A stretch of 36,424 nucleotides of DNA from Parcubacteria group bacterium ADurb.Bin115 (GCA_002070735.1 MWDX01000022.1:1-36424), one strand, 5' to 3'. Shown: positions 6,622 through 15,422, counted from the stretch's first letter. Notes: generated from the letters alone by a model not told the origin. A program made the numbers and translations.

Positions 6622-8118
6622 GGGTGAATCTTTCTTTTCCATCTCCTCCCTTTTCGGCCTCATTAAAGGAAAAAGCGTCGTTTCTCTCACCGGCTTGTCC
6701 ACCATAAAGGCAAACAAACGCTCGCCAAAACCAAAGCCGCAAGTCGGGGGCATACCGTGCTCAAGCATTTCCACAAATTCCCAATCAGGCATCATCGCTT
6801 CCTTGTCGCCCCTGTCTATCAGTTTCTGCTGAAGCTCAAAACGCTGGCGCTGATCAATCGGATCGTTTAATTCAGAAAAGCCGTTGCCGACTTCACTGCC
6901 GGCAATAATAATTTGAAAACGTTCCGTTAATTCAGGGTTTTCGGGCTTGGCTTTAGATAAAGGCGAGACTAATTTAGGATGATTGACTAAAAATACCGGA
7001 CCAGCCATGCTTTTACGACAATATTTCCAAAGAGTATCCATTAAACGTTCGCGATTATTGCCCTCATATTTTACTTGTAATTCGTCTAATTTAGATTTTA
7101 TTTCTTCTTCGCTGGCTTTAAGGATGTCAATCCCTGTCTTTTCTAAAACAGTTTCCCGATAATCCAGTTTAGGCCAATCACCGGCCAAATCATATTCCAT
7201 GCCCTTAGTGCTGAATTTCGTTCTACCAAAAACCTTTAAAGCGATTTCTTGATATAATTCCTGGGTTAATTTCATTCCCATCTCGTAATTAGCGTAGGCC
7301 CAATAGAATTCCATATTGGTAAATTCCTGCAGATGATCAGGGCTAGAACCTTCATTGCGATAGACGCGACCAATTTCGAAAACTTTTTCAAAGCCGGCTG
7401 CCATTAATCTCTTTTGCCACAACTCGCCTACGGAAATGCGTAAAAAAACATCTAAATCAAAATCATCATGATGGGTGCGGAAAGGATTGGCCTCAGCGCC
7501 GCCGGTGGTAGTTTCTAAAGTTGGAGTCTCCACCTCTAAAAAACCGTGGCGCTTCATAAAATCACGAGTAACTTCCCAAAATTTGGCTTTTTTATAGAAA
7601 ATATCTTTGATTTCGGGGTTTAATAAAATATCTAAATAACGGTGGCGATAGCGCTCATCTTCGTCTTTTAGGCCATACCAAGCATTAGGAATAGGCGCAA
7701 TCGCCTTGCTTAACACCTTCCAATCGGATACCATTAAGCTTTTTTCACCACTATGGGTGACAAAAATGGTGCCGGCAGTCTCAAGAAAATCGCCGCTATC
7801 AATTAATTTGACCAACCTTTTATAGCTTTCATGGCCTAATTCCTTTTGGGAAAAAGCTAATTGGATGCGACCGGAAGCATCTTCAAGATGAGCAAAAGTC
7901 AAATTGCCGTGGCCACGCACTTCGCGCAAACGGCCAGCAATTATAACTTTTGTTTGATTGGCTTCTAATTTTTCCATATCAGAAAAAATCTGGGCAATAC
8001 TATAATTACGTTGGCTCTTTGCTGGATAAGGATTAATACCGGCAGCTTTTAAAGCCTCAAGCTTTTTTAGACGCTCCTCTCTTTCACTGCCTGGCGCCAG
8101 ATTTTTTTCTGCGGACAT
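6604..8118 (-). CDS. lysS: Lysyl-tRNA synthetase, class II
   Basis: 504 aa, the usual length for bacterial LysRS-II. It charges tRNA-Lys with lysine using ATP in the cytoplasm. An OB-fold anticodon-binding domain covers about residues 55-150 (VIIAGRLREVRGHGNLTFAHL). The class II core follows: motif 1 region (FLEVETPTLETTTGGAEANPF), motif 2 (FEIGRVYRNEGSSPDHLQEF) and motif 3 near the C-terminus (GFGFGERLFAFMVDKPVRET). Motif 3 has GFGFGERL where many bacterial enzymes have GIGIDRL-type sequence, so Glu replaces the Asp beside the key Arg. The last ten residues are a Lys/Ser-rich tail. The start is ATG 8118, 5 nt after greA stops, so the two are co-transcribed, with tRNA-Gln downstream. Confidence 0.97.
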   Translation of the reverse strand: MSAEKNLAPGSEREERLKKLEALKAAGINPYPAKSQRNYSIAQIFSDMEKLEANQTKVIIAGRLREVRGHGNLTFAHLEDASGRIQLAFSQKELGHESYKRLVKLIDSGDFLETAGTIFVTHSGEKSLMVSDWKVLSKAIAPIPNAWYGLKDEDERYRHRYLDILLNPEIKDIFYKKAKFWEVTRDFMKRHGFLEVETPTLETTTGGAEANPFRTHHDDFDLDVFLRISVGELWQKRLMAAGFEKVFEIGRVYRNEGSSPDHLQEFTNMEFYWAYANYEMGMKLTQELYQEIALKVFGRTKFSTKGMEYDLAGDWPKLDYRETVLEKTGIDILKASEEEIKSKLDELQVKYEGNNRERLMDTLWKYCRKSMAGPVFLVNHPKLVSPLSKAKPENPELTERFQIIIAGSEVGNGFSELNDPIDQRQRFELQQKLIDRGDKEAMMPDWEFVEMLEHGMPPTCGFGFGERLFAFMVDKPVRETTLFPLMRPKREEMEKKDSPLKKNK

Positions 8119-8123
8119 ATATT

Positions 8124-8582
8124 TTAATCTATTTTTACAATTTTATATTCGACGATTCCTCGCGGTGTTTCCACCTGAACGATAGCCCCCTTCTTTTTAC
8201 CCAAGAAAGCCACCCCCAGAGGAGACTCATTAGAAATTTTGCCATTAATTGGATCGGCTTCATTGAAGCTAACAATCGTATACTTTTTTTCTTTGCCGTC
8301 GCATTTAACGGTAACACATGACCCCATGGTTACATCTTCGTGTCCGCCCTCATTATTAACCACCGTGACATTTTTGAGAATATTAGTTATTTCTAAAATT
8401 CTGCCCTCATTTAAAGCTTGCGCGTCTTTAGCTTCGCTATATTCCGCGTTTTCGCTCAAATCGCCCAAATCTTTGGCGCGTTCGATTCTTTCGGCAATTT
8501 CTCGACGCTTGATTAAGCTTAGATAATTGAGCTCATCCTGTAATTTATCATAACCTTCTTGAGTAATAATTTGTTCAGACAT
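8124..8582 (-). CDS. greA: Transcription elongation factor GreA
   Basis: 152 aa. It binds the RNA polymerase secondary channel and stimulates cleavage of backtracked RNA. The N-terminal coiled coil is clear (residues 1-75: EGYDKLQDELNYLSLIKRRE, then RAKDLGDLSENAEYSEAKDA). It carries the acidic tip residues D-L-S-E-N-A-E-Y that reach the polymerase active site. The C-terminal FKBP-like domain follows (about residues 80-152), with NESPLGVAFLGKKKGAIVQV. Length and motifs are those of normal GreA/GreB; the short basic surface favours GreA. It sits between the polysaccharide genes and lysS. A 63-nt gap (8583-8645) separates it from the upstream membrane gene and holds a small stem (GCCTT/AAGGC) but no clear promoter. 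Confidence 0.97.
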   Translation of the reverse strand: MSEQIITQEGYDKLQDELNYLSLIKRREIAERIERAKDLGDLSENAEYSEAKDAQALNEGRILEITNILKNVTVVNNEGGHEDVTMGSCVTVKCDGKEKKYTIVSFNEADPINGKISNESPLGVAFLGKKKGAIVQVETPRGIVEYKIVKID

Positions 8583-8645
8583 AAATTAGAAATTAAAGAT
8601 TAAGGCGCCTTGGGCAATAAGGCCGGACGCGACAATTAGTATGAA

Positions 8646-10115
8646 TTATAAAGGATTTTTTTTGATAAAACAAGAGGAAAATATCAGAAAGCCGAAACCT
8701 AAAGGATGATTGAGATAAGGGGTAAAAATATTGACTACCATTAAAAATATCAACCCGGCCAAAATTGCCGCTGGCAGCATCTTGCCATGCTCCCGCATTT
8801 TTTTAAGCAAATCAACAATCAAAACGATTAGCCAGGCAAAATAAGCGATTAAACCGAATAATCCCAATTTCAGCCAAGTATCAAGATAGGCCCATTCAAA
8901 GGCATAAGTCGTATACCAGCCGCTTGGATTTAGAGAGAGGACGCGCGGGTCTTGAGAAAAATAGGAAACACTGGCGCCGAAGCCCTTGCCCCAAAACAAC
9001 GAATCGTTAATACTTTGCCATAAATTAGGTAAAAGAGACCAGCGAGAAGATATGGCCGCTTCCCCGCTACTGAAATCTAGTCTGGCGCTTAATGCCGCCG
9101 CTGATAAGCCAGTCTGAGGATTCGGATACGGAAATTTCACTACCACTAAAATCAACAACAAAGACAAGCCCAAAGCAGCACCAGTATAGACTAAAGCCTT
9201 TAGATATAAACTAATTTTCTTCCTAAAACTTATCACCGCCATCACTCCTGCCGTGAAGGCGAAGGCCAACCAAAAACTGCGCGACATGCTAATAATAATT
9301 ACTGACAACAAAACAGCGAGACTAATTATCAATAGATAGGGATTTTTTTTGGTTTTCAAGTCTAAAGACGGCCAAAGCAAAAGAAAAAAGGCAATGGGTA
9401 TATATATTTGCGACTGGATAAAAATACGATACCAGCCACCGCCCATAGCCGTAATTTCACCGACGCCGCTCCGTCTAATCCAAAGGTAAACATCGGGCAT
9501 GATGCTGATGTTGTGTGAAAAGATAAAGAGCAACATCAAGGTTTTCAGACTCAACCAAAAAATAGCCGTAAAAAAGACGGCTCGCAAGCGTTGCTCTTGT
9601 TTGTCGTCAATTTGGGAATAGGCTAATATCGTCGGCAATAAAAGTCCAAGATAAAACCAAGCGTTGCCATCGGTAAAAATATCGCTAGCGCCATTGCCGC
9701 GGAGATAACCATGAACAAAAGCTAAGATAATAAAAGCGGCTAAAACTGACACCCAAGGCCAATAGGAGAAATTAAACAGTTTGGTCCGCCATACTGTGGG
9801 GAAGCCGCGACGGAAGATAAAAATACAGGAGGCCAACATTAATGCCAACCAAATTACCAATCGCAACGATACGGAGACGCCGAAGATAGAGGCGGAAAAA
9901 AGATGTCCTTTTGAACCAATAACCAATTCCGCTAAAGCTACCAAGAGACCCGATTCTAAAGAAGATAAACTTAAGAAAAAAACCGCCAAAAAAGCGGTTA
10001 TCAACAAATATATTTGCAGTTGAGGTAAAAAATAAGCAGTAAAAGACAAAAGTTCAACCAGAATTATCAAACTGAAAATAAAAAAATATGGGGATTTTAC
10101 TTTAAATAAATTCAT
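8646..10115 (-). CDS. O-antigen polymerase/ligase-like membrane protein (Wzy/WaaL superfamily)
   Basis: 489 aa, very hydrophobic, with about 11-13 predicted membrane helices and a soluble loop around residues 330-400. The stretch IISMSRSFWLAFAFTAG (about residues 275-295) matches the Wzy_C/O-antigen ligase signature (SxSRxxW/G in a helix). The large extracytoplasmic loop with FWGKGFGASVSYF (G-x-GFG) is also typical. Such proteins polymerise lipid-linked sugar repeats or transfer the finished glycan; which of the two cannot be told. Start ATG 10115 lies 3 nt after the DUF192 gene stops. Together with the flippase and two GTs upstream it gives the export-polymerisation half of a surface polysaccharide pathway. 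Confidence 0.85.
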   Translation of the reverse strand: MNLFKVKSPYFFIFSLIILVELLSFTAYFLPQLQIYLLITAFLAVFFLSLSSLESGLLVALAELVIGSKGHLFSASIFGVSVSLRLVIWLALMLASCIFIFRRGFPTVWRTKLFNFSYWPWVSVLAAFIILAFVHGYLRGNGASDIFTDGNAWFYLGLLLPTILAYSQIDDKQEQRLRAVFFTAIFWLSLKTLMLLFIFSHNISIMPDVYLWIRRSGVGEITAMGGGWYRIFIQSQIYIPIAFFLLLWPSLDLKTKKNPYLLIISLAVLLSVIIISMSRSFWLAFAFTAGVMAVISFRKKISLYLKALVYTGAALGLSLLLILVVVKFPYPNPQTGLSAAALSARLDFSSGEAAISSRWSLLPNLWQSINDSLFWGKGFGASVSYFSQDPRVLSLNPSGWYTTYAFEWAYLDTWLKLGLFGLIAYFAWLIVLIVDLLKKMREHGKMLPAAILAGLIFLMVVNIFTPYLNHPLGFGFLIFSSCFIKKNPL

Positions 10116-10118
10116 AGC

Positions 10119-10586
10119 CTACCAAGTTATTTCGGAGCCTACACCCAAGTGGCAATCGCGGCTGCGTCCAGCCTTAATTTCCAAAACAGCATCAACAGGC
10201 ACGCCACTATGATAAGAGGTTTCCGGACTTTTCCCTTCCGGCGCCGCCTCATGATATAAATTAACTATGCGATGATTGCGAATAAAGATAAGATCTAAGG
10301 GAAAATTCATTTTTCTCATTACAAAAGTTTTGTCGGCGGCTGGAGAAAATAAAAATAACATACCTTTATCCGCATCTAAAGAGGTTCGATGAGATAATCC
10401 CTGATATTGCTGGGCGGGATTAAGCGCGGTCTCGACCATAAAAATGCAATCACCCGCTTGGACTGGCAAATAGTCATATTTGTTAGGAACGAAAAAACGC
10501 CAAATTAAAAAAGCTGCCAACAAAACCAATAACAGCAAAAAGAGAAAAAAATATTTTTTAGGAAGTGAGAATTTACGCCAAAACAT
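10119..10586 (-). CDS. DUF192-family protein with N-terminal membrane anchor
   Basis: 155 aa. Residues 11-32 form one membrane helix or uncleaved signal (FFLFLLLLVLLAAFLIWRFF). Residues about 45-150 match DUF192: QYQGLSHRTSLDADKGMLF, then FVMRKMNFPLDLIFI, then VLEIKAG. The family has a conserved small beta-fold of unknown biochemical role and is usually exported. The start (ATG 10586) lies inside the end of the GT2 gene (14-bp overlap) and the stop is 3 nt from the polymerase-like gene, so it is translated within the polysaccharide operon. Its presence there does not prove a role in glycan synthesis. Confidence 0.88.
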   Translation of the reverse strand: MFWRKFSLPKKYFFLFLLLLVLLAAFLIWRFFVPNKYDYLPVQAGDCIFMVETALNPAQQYQGLSHRTSLDADKGMLFLFSPAADKTFVMRKMNFPLDLIFIRNHRIVNLYHEAAPEGKSPETSYHSGVPVDAVLEIKAGRSRDCHLGVGSEITW

Positions 10587-11274
10587 GTTTTTTCTTAATT
10601 ATCGCCATTGCCCGCCGATACTTTTTTACCGCCGGCAAGAAAGGTAATAATTTGTAAGCAAAAGACGGTAGCCAAGAACTGATACTACCACCAGGAGTAA
10701 TTTTAAACAACACTTTATCAATCCAAACCCCTTGCTTCCCTGCTTCCATCATTGTTAACCATAAGTCCCAATCCTGAAACTTACGGAGGCTTTCATCCCA
10801 ACCGTTAACGGGAAAATCACTTCTTCTAATAAGAGCCATGGTGTGAATATAAGGACCGGCTTGCAGACGAGCGGCATTAAAAGGTCCGACTTTAAACAGC
10901 TTCTTGCCCCAAAAAAATGAAGGATAGGCGTAACTGGCCGCCGGATTATCCACTAAAGCCTGAAGCATAATTTCTAAGGCGTCTGGCTGTAAATCGGCAT
11001 CCGCATCGCAGAAAAACAGATACTCGCCCCTAGCTTCCTGATAGCCACGGTTACGCGCGGCGGCCGCTCCCTGGTTTTCCTGACTTAAAAAAATAAAACG
11101 GTTATCAATTTTAATCTGCGCACAAAAATCAGCAAAGACAGCTTCTGGATTATCGCTGGAACCGTCATTAACCACAATTACTTCCCAATCGCTCAGTGAT
11201 TGCCGGGCGATGCTAGCCAGGGTCAAAGACAATTTTTTAGCTTGATTATAAACGGGGATGATAATAGAAATCAT
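10573..11274 (-). CDS. Family 2 glycosyltransferase (GT-A fold)
   Basis: 233 aa, cytoplasmic or membrane-associated, transferring a sugar from a nucleotide donor. The N-terminus is typical GT2: SIIIPVYNQAKKLSLTLASI, then WEVIVVNDGSSDN. The nucleotide/metal site shows as YLFFCDADADLQPDAL (a DxD-type motif around residues 95-105). KFQDWDLWL around residue 180 fits the acceptor-side ED/WD motif. It overlaps the upstream GT4 gene by 4 bp (ATGA), a sign of translational coupling, and overlaps the DUF192 gene downstream by 14 bp. Donor and acceptor sugars cannot be predicted. Confidence 0.93.
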   Translation of the reverse strand: MISIIIPVYNQAKKLSLTLASIARQSLSDWEVIVVNDGSSDNPEAVFADFCAQIKIDNRFIFLSQENQGAAAARNRGYQEARGEYLFFCDADADLQPDALEIMLQALVDNPAASYAYPSFFWGKKLFKVGPFNAARLQAGPYIHTMALIRRSDFPVNGWDESLRKFQDWDLWLTMMEAGKQGVWIDKVLFKITPGGSISSWLPSFAYKLLPFLPAVKKYRRAMAIIKKKHVLA

Positions 11275-12356
11275 AAGTTTTTCAGGGAAGATAAATATTG
11301 ACGAAGAGTTTCCGCCTGTTTAGACCAAGTAAATTCAACTTCCGCCCTCACCTTTCCTTGTCTGCCAAGTTTTTTCTTCAAATCGTCTGAGGCCAGCAAT
11401 TGATTGATAGCTTCAGCAATTTCTTCTTGATTTTCAGAATCTACCACCAGGCCGTTAACCATATTAATCACGGCATCGCCCACGCCCCCGCTGTTACCGG
11501 CAATCACTGGTCGCCCCATTAAGTTAGCTTCCAGATAAACAATGCCGAAGCCCTCGAAATCTCCCGCTAAATCTCGGGAAGTCATTATAAATATATCACA
11601 TAAATCTAAACAAGACCATTTTTCTTCTTCTCCTAAAGAGCCTAAAAAGATAATCTTTTGGCTTTGCGGACTAGCCGTGGCTAAAGCTTGTAAAGCCTCT
11701 CTTTCCGGACCGTCGCCAGCAAGGAGATAGCGCCAATTTTCTCCCGGCACTTTCGCTAAAGCGGCGATTACTTGATCGAAGCCTTTGCGCTTGACCAAGC
11801 GCCCCATGGAAAAAATAATTTTTTTGTCCGCTAATCCATATTCTTGAATTAATCTATCTTTTATCTCCTCCACCGGTTTGCCGGCACTAGCGCCAGGATT
11901 GATTAAAACCACTTTTGCCGCCGCGGCGGGATAGAAATTTAGCAATATTTTTTGAACGCGAGAATTAGCACAGACGATTATACGTGCTTTCCGTAAAATT
12001 AAACGAGTTAAAAGACGCTTACGCCGAGAACGTAGGGCAAAACTTAAATCCATGCCATGTAAAAAAATACCATAGGGCAAAGGTTTAAAATAATGTAAAA
12101 CCCAAGCCACAGTTCCTAAAGGCAATATCTGACCGAGAAACAAAAAATCGGGTTTATTTTTATTTATTGCTCTTCTTAAAGTTAATAAAGCGCGCCGCCA
12201 CGGTAATATTCCCCGAGAAGCTAGAAGTAAATTTTGAGAGTTATCGACCACTTGCCAAACATCATCAGGCGACCAATGACGGATAAGATTGCCATAGTAG
12301 CTAGCAACACCGCCAATTTGGGGAGGATATTCAAGGGTGGCTAATAATATTTTCAT
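11271..12356 (-). CDS. Family 4 glycosyltransferase (GT-B fold)
   Basis: 361 aa. The N-terminal Rossmann half opens with LLATLEYPPQIGGVASYYGN, whose glycine-rich loop fits the acceptor-binding region of GT4 enzymes. The C-terminal half (about residues 170-345) has IIFSMGRLVKRKGFDQVI and the E-x7-E donor motif EGFGIVYLE, followed by GNSGGVGDAV. It is a retaining sugar transferase using a nucleotide sugar; substrate unknown. Its start lies 3 nt after the flippase stop, and its TGA stop overlaps the next gene's ATG. Confidence 0.93.
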   Translation of the reverse strand: MKILLATLEYPPQIGGVASYYGNLIRHWSPDDVWQVVDNSQNLLLASRGILPWRRALLTLRRAINKNKPDFLFLGQILPLGTVAWVLHYFKPLPYGIFLHGMDLSFALRSRRKRLLTRLILRKARIIVCANSRVQKILLNFYPAAAAKVVLINPGASAGKPVEEIKDRLIQEYGLADKKIIFSMGRLVKRKGFDQVIAALAKVPGENWRYLLAGDGPEREALQALATASPQSQKIIFLGSLGEEEKWSCLDLCDIFIMTSRDLAGDFEGFGIVYLEANLMGRPVIAGNSGGVGDAVINMVNGLVVDSENQEEIAEAINQLLASDDLKKKLGRQGKVRAEVEFTWSKQAETLRQYLSSLKNL

Positions 12357-12359
12357 AAG

Positions 12360-13790
12360 CTAGGAACGTCGAAAAGAATTAATGACGCTGTTTATATCCG
12401 CCTTCTTTAAGGCCCCCAAAGCCATCAAAGCTAAAAAATAGACCACGCCGCCGCCGGCTATAGCCAAAAAGACATGAATATATGCTTTACCCTGCCAGAT
12501 AATTACAGCCATTAAAGCGGCCGCCAGAAAAGAACGCCACAGAATTTTAAAATTTTGGCGCGGTCGATATACAATTAAACCCCGCATTGACCAAGCGCCC
12601 AAACTCAACATTAAAGCATTGCTGAACAAGACGGTAAAACTAGCACCCAAGGCGCCCCAGCGGGGAATTAAAAAGAGATTTATCGCCACGCTAATTACCG
12701 TCGCTATCGCCATATTGGCAGTATTGCGCCGTTGGCGGTCGCAGGCGTTAAGCAAAGAGCCCACCGGAAAATTAAGAAAAATAAAAAAGAGGGCGACAAT
12801 AGAAAGACGCAGGGGCCAAATCGCCTCCGGACCAGCCTTAAAAATAGGCACAATCTTGTCGGCTAAGGCAAAAACGCCAAAGATAATCGGCAAAGAAATA
12901 ATAATCAAATAATTAATCGCCCGCTCGAAAGAAATCCTTAACTGTTCCCGATTATCTTGCCAATAAGTACTCATTGCCGGATATAAAGAGGCGGTAAAGG
13001 CCATTGGCAAAAACTGCAGGGCAAAAATCAGTTTAAAAGCAATTTGATACAAACCAACTTGGGCGTAACCGGCGATAAAACCTAAAAGCAAAGAATCAAG
13101 ATAAGTAAACAATCTTTGTAAGGCGTTATAAAGAGCGAAGGGCCAGCTAATTAAAAATATCCGCTTCACCTTAGCCGCGTCCCAACGTGGTCTGATGGTA
13201 AGTTTAAACTGGCGTTTAATAATAAAAGCCGAATAAGTAAAATTAAACAGGCTGGCGGCCACTAAAGCGGATAATAAAAGCCACAGCGGCCAAGAGGCTA
13301 ACAGAGCTAAATAACCAAAAATTAACACGATAAGCTGGAAAACAACCGAAGCAATGCTTTCATATTTTAAATTATGAAAACCGCGAGCAACCGAGAAAAA
13401 AGTGCTCGTAAAAGCATCAAGCACCATTGAGCACGCGGAAACAATAATTAAAACAAATAGGGTTTGGTCATAAGCAAACGAAGCAACGATAAGCGCAAAA
13501 ATAAAAGTGCCAAGCGCCAGCCATAGCTTGATACTCAGCACGCTCTGGAGCCAATCTGAAGCCTTGCTTTGATCCTTGGCCACTTCCCTAATCAAAACAT
13601 TATTAAAACCGCAATCGATTAAAATTGCAAAAACGGTAGTAAAAGAAATGGCCGTGTAATATTGGCCTAAAGCATGGAGTCCCAAAAAACGCGCCAACAG
13701 GATAAAATAAAAAAAAGAAATAAATTTCTGAATAATCAAGGCAAGCGTCAAATAAGAAGTATTTTTGGCAATATTAGCTACTTTATTCAT
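12360..13790 (-). CDS. Polysaccharide flippase (Wzx/PST family, MVF-like)
   Basis: 476 aa with about 12-14 membrane helices. Start and middle are typical of lipid-linked oligosaccharide flippases: NTSYLTLALIIQKFISFFYF, FLGLHALGQYYTAISF, then the paired repeats of a 14-TM transporter. The frame stays open upstream to a TTG at 13811, but ATG 13790 is the better start: it begins the canonical N-terminal helix, and an extended -10 promoter sits 35-43 nt before it. It is the first gene of the operon running down to lysS. The role, inferred from family and context, is moving undecaprenyl-linked glycan units across the membrane for the polymerase-like protein at 8646-10115. Confidence 0.9.
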   Translation of the reverse strand: MNKVANIAKNTSYLTLALIIQKFISFFYFILLARFLGLHALGQYYTAISFTTVFAILIDCGFNNVLIREVAKDQSKASDWLQSVLSIKLWLALGTFIFALIVASFAYDQTLFVLIIVSACSMVLDAFTSTFFSVARGFHNLKYESIASVVFQLIVLIFGYLALLASWPLWLLLSALVAASLFNFTYSAFIIKRQFKLTIRPRWDAAKVKRIFLISWPFALYNALQRLFTYLDSLLLGFIAGYAQVGLYQIAFKLIFALQFLPMAFTASLYPAMSTYWQDNREQLRISFERAINYLIIISLPIIFGVFALADKIVPIFKAGPEAIWPLRLSIVALFFIFLNFPVGSLLNACDRQRRNTANMAIATVISVAINLFLIPRWGALGASFTVLFSNALMLSLGAWSMRGLIVYRPRQNFKILWRSFLAAALMAVIIWQGKAYIHVFLAIAGGGVVYFLALMALGALKKADINSVINSFRRS

Positions 13791-13824
13791 AAAAAAGATA
13801 AAAGGATGCAAATAATCTGTAGTC

Positions 13825-13853
13825 AGTATAACAGGTATTGATTAATTTTTAAA
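13825..13853 (-). promoter_or_regulatory. Promoter of the polysaccharide operon (extended -10)
   Basis: Minus strand TG-T-TATACT (13833-13825) is an extended -10. The -35 position (13853-13848, TTTAAA) is weak, as expected for that class. It lies about 35 nt before the flippase ATG and interleaves with a plus-strand promoter for rpmE. Confidence 0.55.
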
Positions 13854-13866
13854 GTTATGATATTGT
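13838..13866 (+). promoter_or_regulatory. Candidate promoter of rpmE-prfA-prmC
   Basis: TTGATT (13838-13843), 17-nt spacer, TATTGT (13861-13866). The leader to the rpmE ATG would be about 85 nt and contains an A/T stem (AAAGAAAA/TTTTCTTT, 13877-13898) followed by T-rich sequence, possibly an attenuator. Confidence 0.45.
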
Positions 13867-13958
13867 GGAAATACTAAAGAAAAAATTGATTTTCTTTTTT
13901 TGCGCCTTTACCGCCAATTAAGAAAATATGCGAGGCAATTCCAGCCCCCTTAATTTAT

Positions 13959-14300
13959 ATGAAAAAAGACATCCATCCTCAATATCACAAAAATTGCGTA
14001 GTCACTTGCGTCTGTGGCAATAGCTTTGAAACCGGATCCACTGTTCCCGAAATCAAAGTAGAGCTTTGTTCCGCTTGCCATCCTTTCTATACTGGTAAGC
14101 AAAAATTAGTTGACACCGCGCGCCGGGTAGAGAAATTTAGCGCCAGGGTGGCGGCTAAAACTAGTATTGGCGCTGGTAAAAAAGGCAAGAAAGTGAAGAA
14201 AGCGGCTAGAGCCGAGGCTAAGGCCAATAAAGAAGTGGTGGTTAAGACTAAAGACATTAAGAAAATTGCTCAGGTAACTCTGAACGCCAAGAAAAAATAA
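13959..14300 (+). CDS. rpmE: Ribosomal protein bL31 with long basic C-terminal extension
   Basis: 113 aa against about 65-75 for ordinary bL31. Residues 1-65 are standard: [12 protein letters not shown], then [12 protein letters not shown], then [19 protein letters not shown] and RRVEKF. Zinc-binding Cys pairs C-x-C and C-x-x-C are intact, so this is the zinc (C+) form of this large-subunit protein. Residues about 70-113 are an extra Lys/Ala/Val-rich tail ([20 protein letters not shown]), probably disordered and RNA-binding. The order rpmE-prfA-prmC is a known bacterial arrangement. No Shine-Dalgarno precedes the ATG (CCCCCTTAATTTAT). Confidence 0.96.
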   Translation: MKKDIHPQYHKNCVVTCVCGNSFETGSTVPEIKVELCSACHPFYTGKQKLVDTARRVEKFSARVAAKTSIGAGKKGKKVKKAARAEAKANKEVVVKTKDIKKIAQVTLNAKKK

Positions 14301-14320
14301 CGAATTATAAAGAAGACAAT

Positions 14321-14369
14321 CAGCTCCTGCTTATCCAGCTTAATTTTTAGGCAAGATAATCAGGAGCTG
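14321..14369 (+). promoter_or_regulatory. Long stem-loop between rpmE and prfA
   Basis: CAGCTCCTGCTTAT (14321-14334) pairs with ATAATCAGGAGCTG (14356-14369): 9 bp, one mismatch, then 4 bp, with a 21-nt loop. CTTGTTT follows, too poor in T for a strong terminator. The second arm contains AGGAG, 18 nt before the prfA ATG, so folding could hide a ribosome-loading element. Attenuation or mRNA processing are other options. Confidence 0.55.
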
Positions 14370-14384
14370 CTTGTTTAAACGGCT

Positions 14385-15422
14385 ATGTACGAAGAAATTA
14401 AGGAAAAATTTGCGGCGATAGAGCAAAAATTATCAGACCCGGAACTGATTAAAGATCACCAGGCTATGATTAAAGTTTCCCAAGAACATGCCGCCCTGAA
14501 GCATTTAATTAACCTTATTAACGAAGAGGAGCGTTTAATTAAAGAAATCGCCGCCAATAATAATATCATCAATCAGGAAACTGATGAAGATTTAAAAGAT
14601 CTGGCCATAGCCGAGTTAAGCTCTTTTACAGAACAGTTGGAAAAAATAAAAGAAGAAATTGAGGAAGAATGCCACCCGCAAGGACCAAACGACCACAAAA
14701 ATGCCATTATCGAAATTAGAGCCGGTACCGGCGGCGATGAAGCCGCCCTATTTGCAGGCGACTTATTCCGCATGTACGTCCGCTTCTGCGAACGCCGGGG
14801 CTGGAAAACAGAAATGATTGAATCTAGTGCTATTGGCAGCGGCGGTTTTAAAGAAATAATTTTTGCGGTTAAAGGACAGGGGGCTTTCGGTTTTCTAAAA
14901 TACGAAGCCGGCACTCACCGGGTTCAACGCGTCCCCGAAACAGAAAAACAAGGGCGTATTCACACCTCCACCGCCACGGTGGTTGTCTTGCCGGAAGCGG
15001 AAGAGGTTGATATTGAAATTAAACCGACTGATATTCGGGTTGATACTTTTTGTGCCAGCGGTCCTGGTGGCCAAAGCGTTAATACCACCTACTCCGCTGT
15101 CCGCATTCTTCATCTGCCCACCGGTTTAATTGTTAGCTGTCAGGACCAAAAATCACAGCATCAAAATAAAGAAAAAGCGCTTCAGGTTCTTCGTTCCCGT
15201 CTCTTGGCGCGCCAAGAAGAAGAGCGAATAGCCGCTAATTCCAGCGCCCGCAAAAATCAAGTGGGCGCCGGCGACCGGAGTGATAAAATCAGAACCTATA
15301 ATTTCCCCCAAGATCGGATGACCGACCACCGTATCGGCCAATCATGGCACAATTTAAGCAGCCTGATGGATGGCGACTTGGAAGAGGTAATAAAAACCGT
15401 AAAAAAAGCCAGCCGCGAATAA
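14385..15422 (+). CDS. prfA: Peptide chain release factor 1
   Basis: 345 aa, slightly short for RF1 (about 360). It recognises UAA/UAG in the ribosomal A site and triggers peptide release. Domain 1 is the N-terminal helical bundle (residues 1-95). The stop-codon recognition loop carries the RF1-type P-x-T tripeptide as Pro184-Glu185-Thr186 (RVPETEKQGRIHTSTATV), where E. coli has PAT. The catalytic GGQ is at residues 228-230 in the normal context CASGPGGQSVNTT. The start is ATG 14385. The prmC gene, whose product methylates the GGQ glutamine, begins 5 nt downstream, so substrate and modifier are made together. Confidence 0.97.
   Translation: MYEEIKEKFAAIEQKLSDPELIKDHQAMIKVSQEHAALKHLINLINEEERLIKEIAANNNIINQETDEDLKDLAIAELSSFTEQLEKIKEEIEEECHPQGPNDHKNAIIEIRAGTGGDEAALFAGDLFRMYVRFCERRGWKTEMIESSAIGSGGFKEIIFAVKGQGAFGFLKYEAGTHRVQRVPETEKQGRIHTSTATVVVLPEAEEVDIEIKPTDIRVDTFCASGPGGQSVNTTYSAVRILHLPTGLIVSCQDQKSQHQNKEKALQVLRSRLLARQEEERIAANSSARKNQVGAGDRSDKIRTYNFPQDRMTDHRIGQSWHNLSSLMDGDLEEVIKTVKKASRE

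Noticed and set aside
13791-13811. TTG start seven codons upstream for the flippase
   Set aside because: ATG 13790 gives the usual N-terminal helix; the upstream start would lie nearly on the predicted transcription start.
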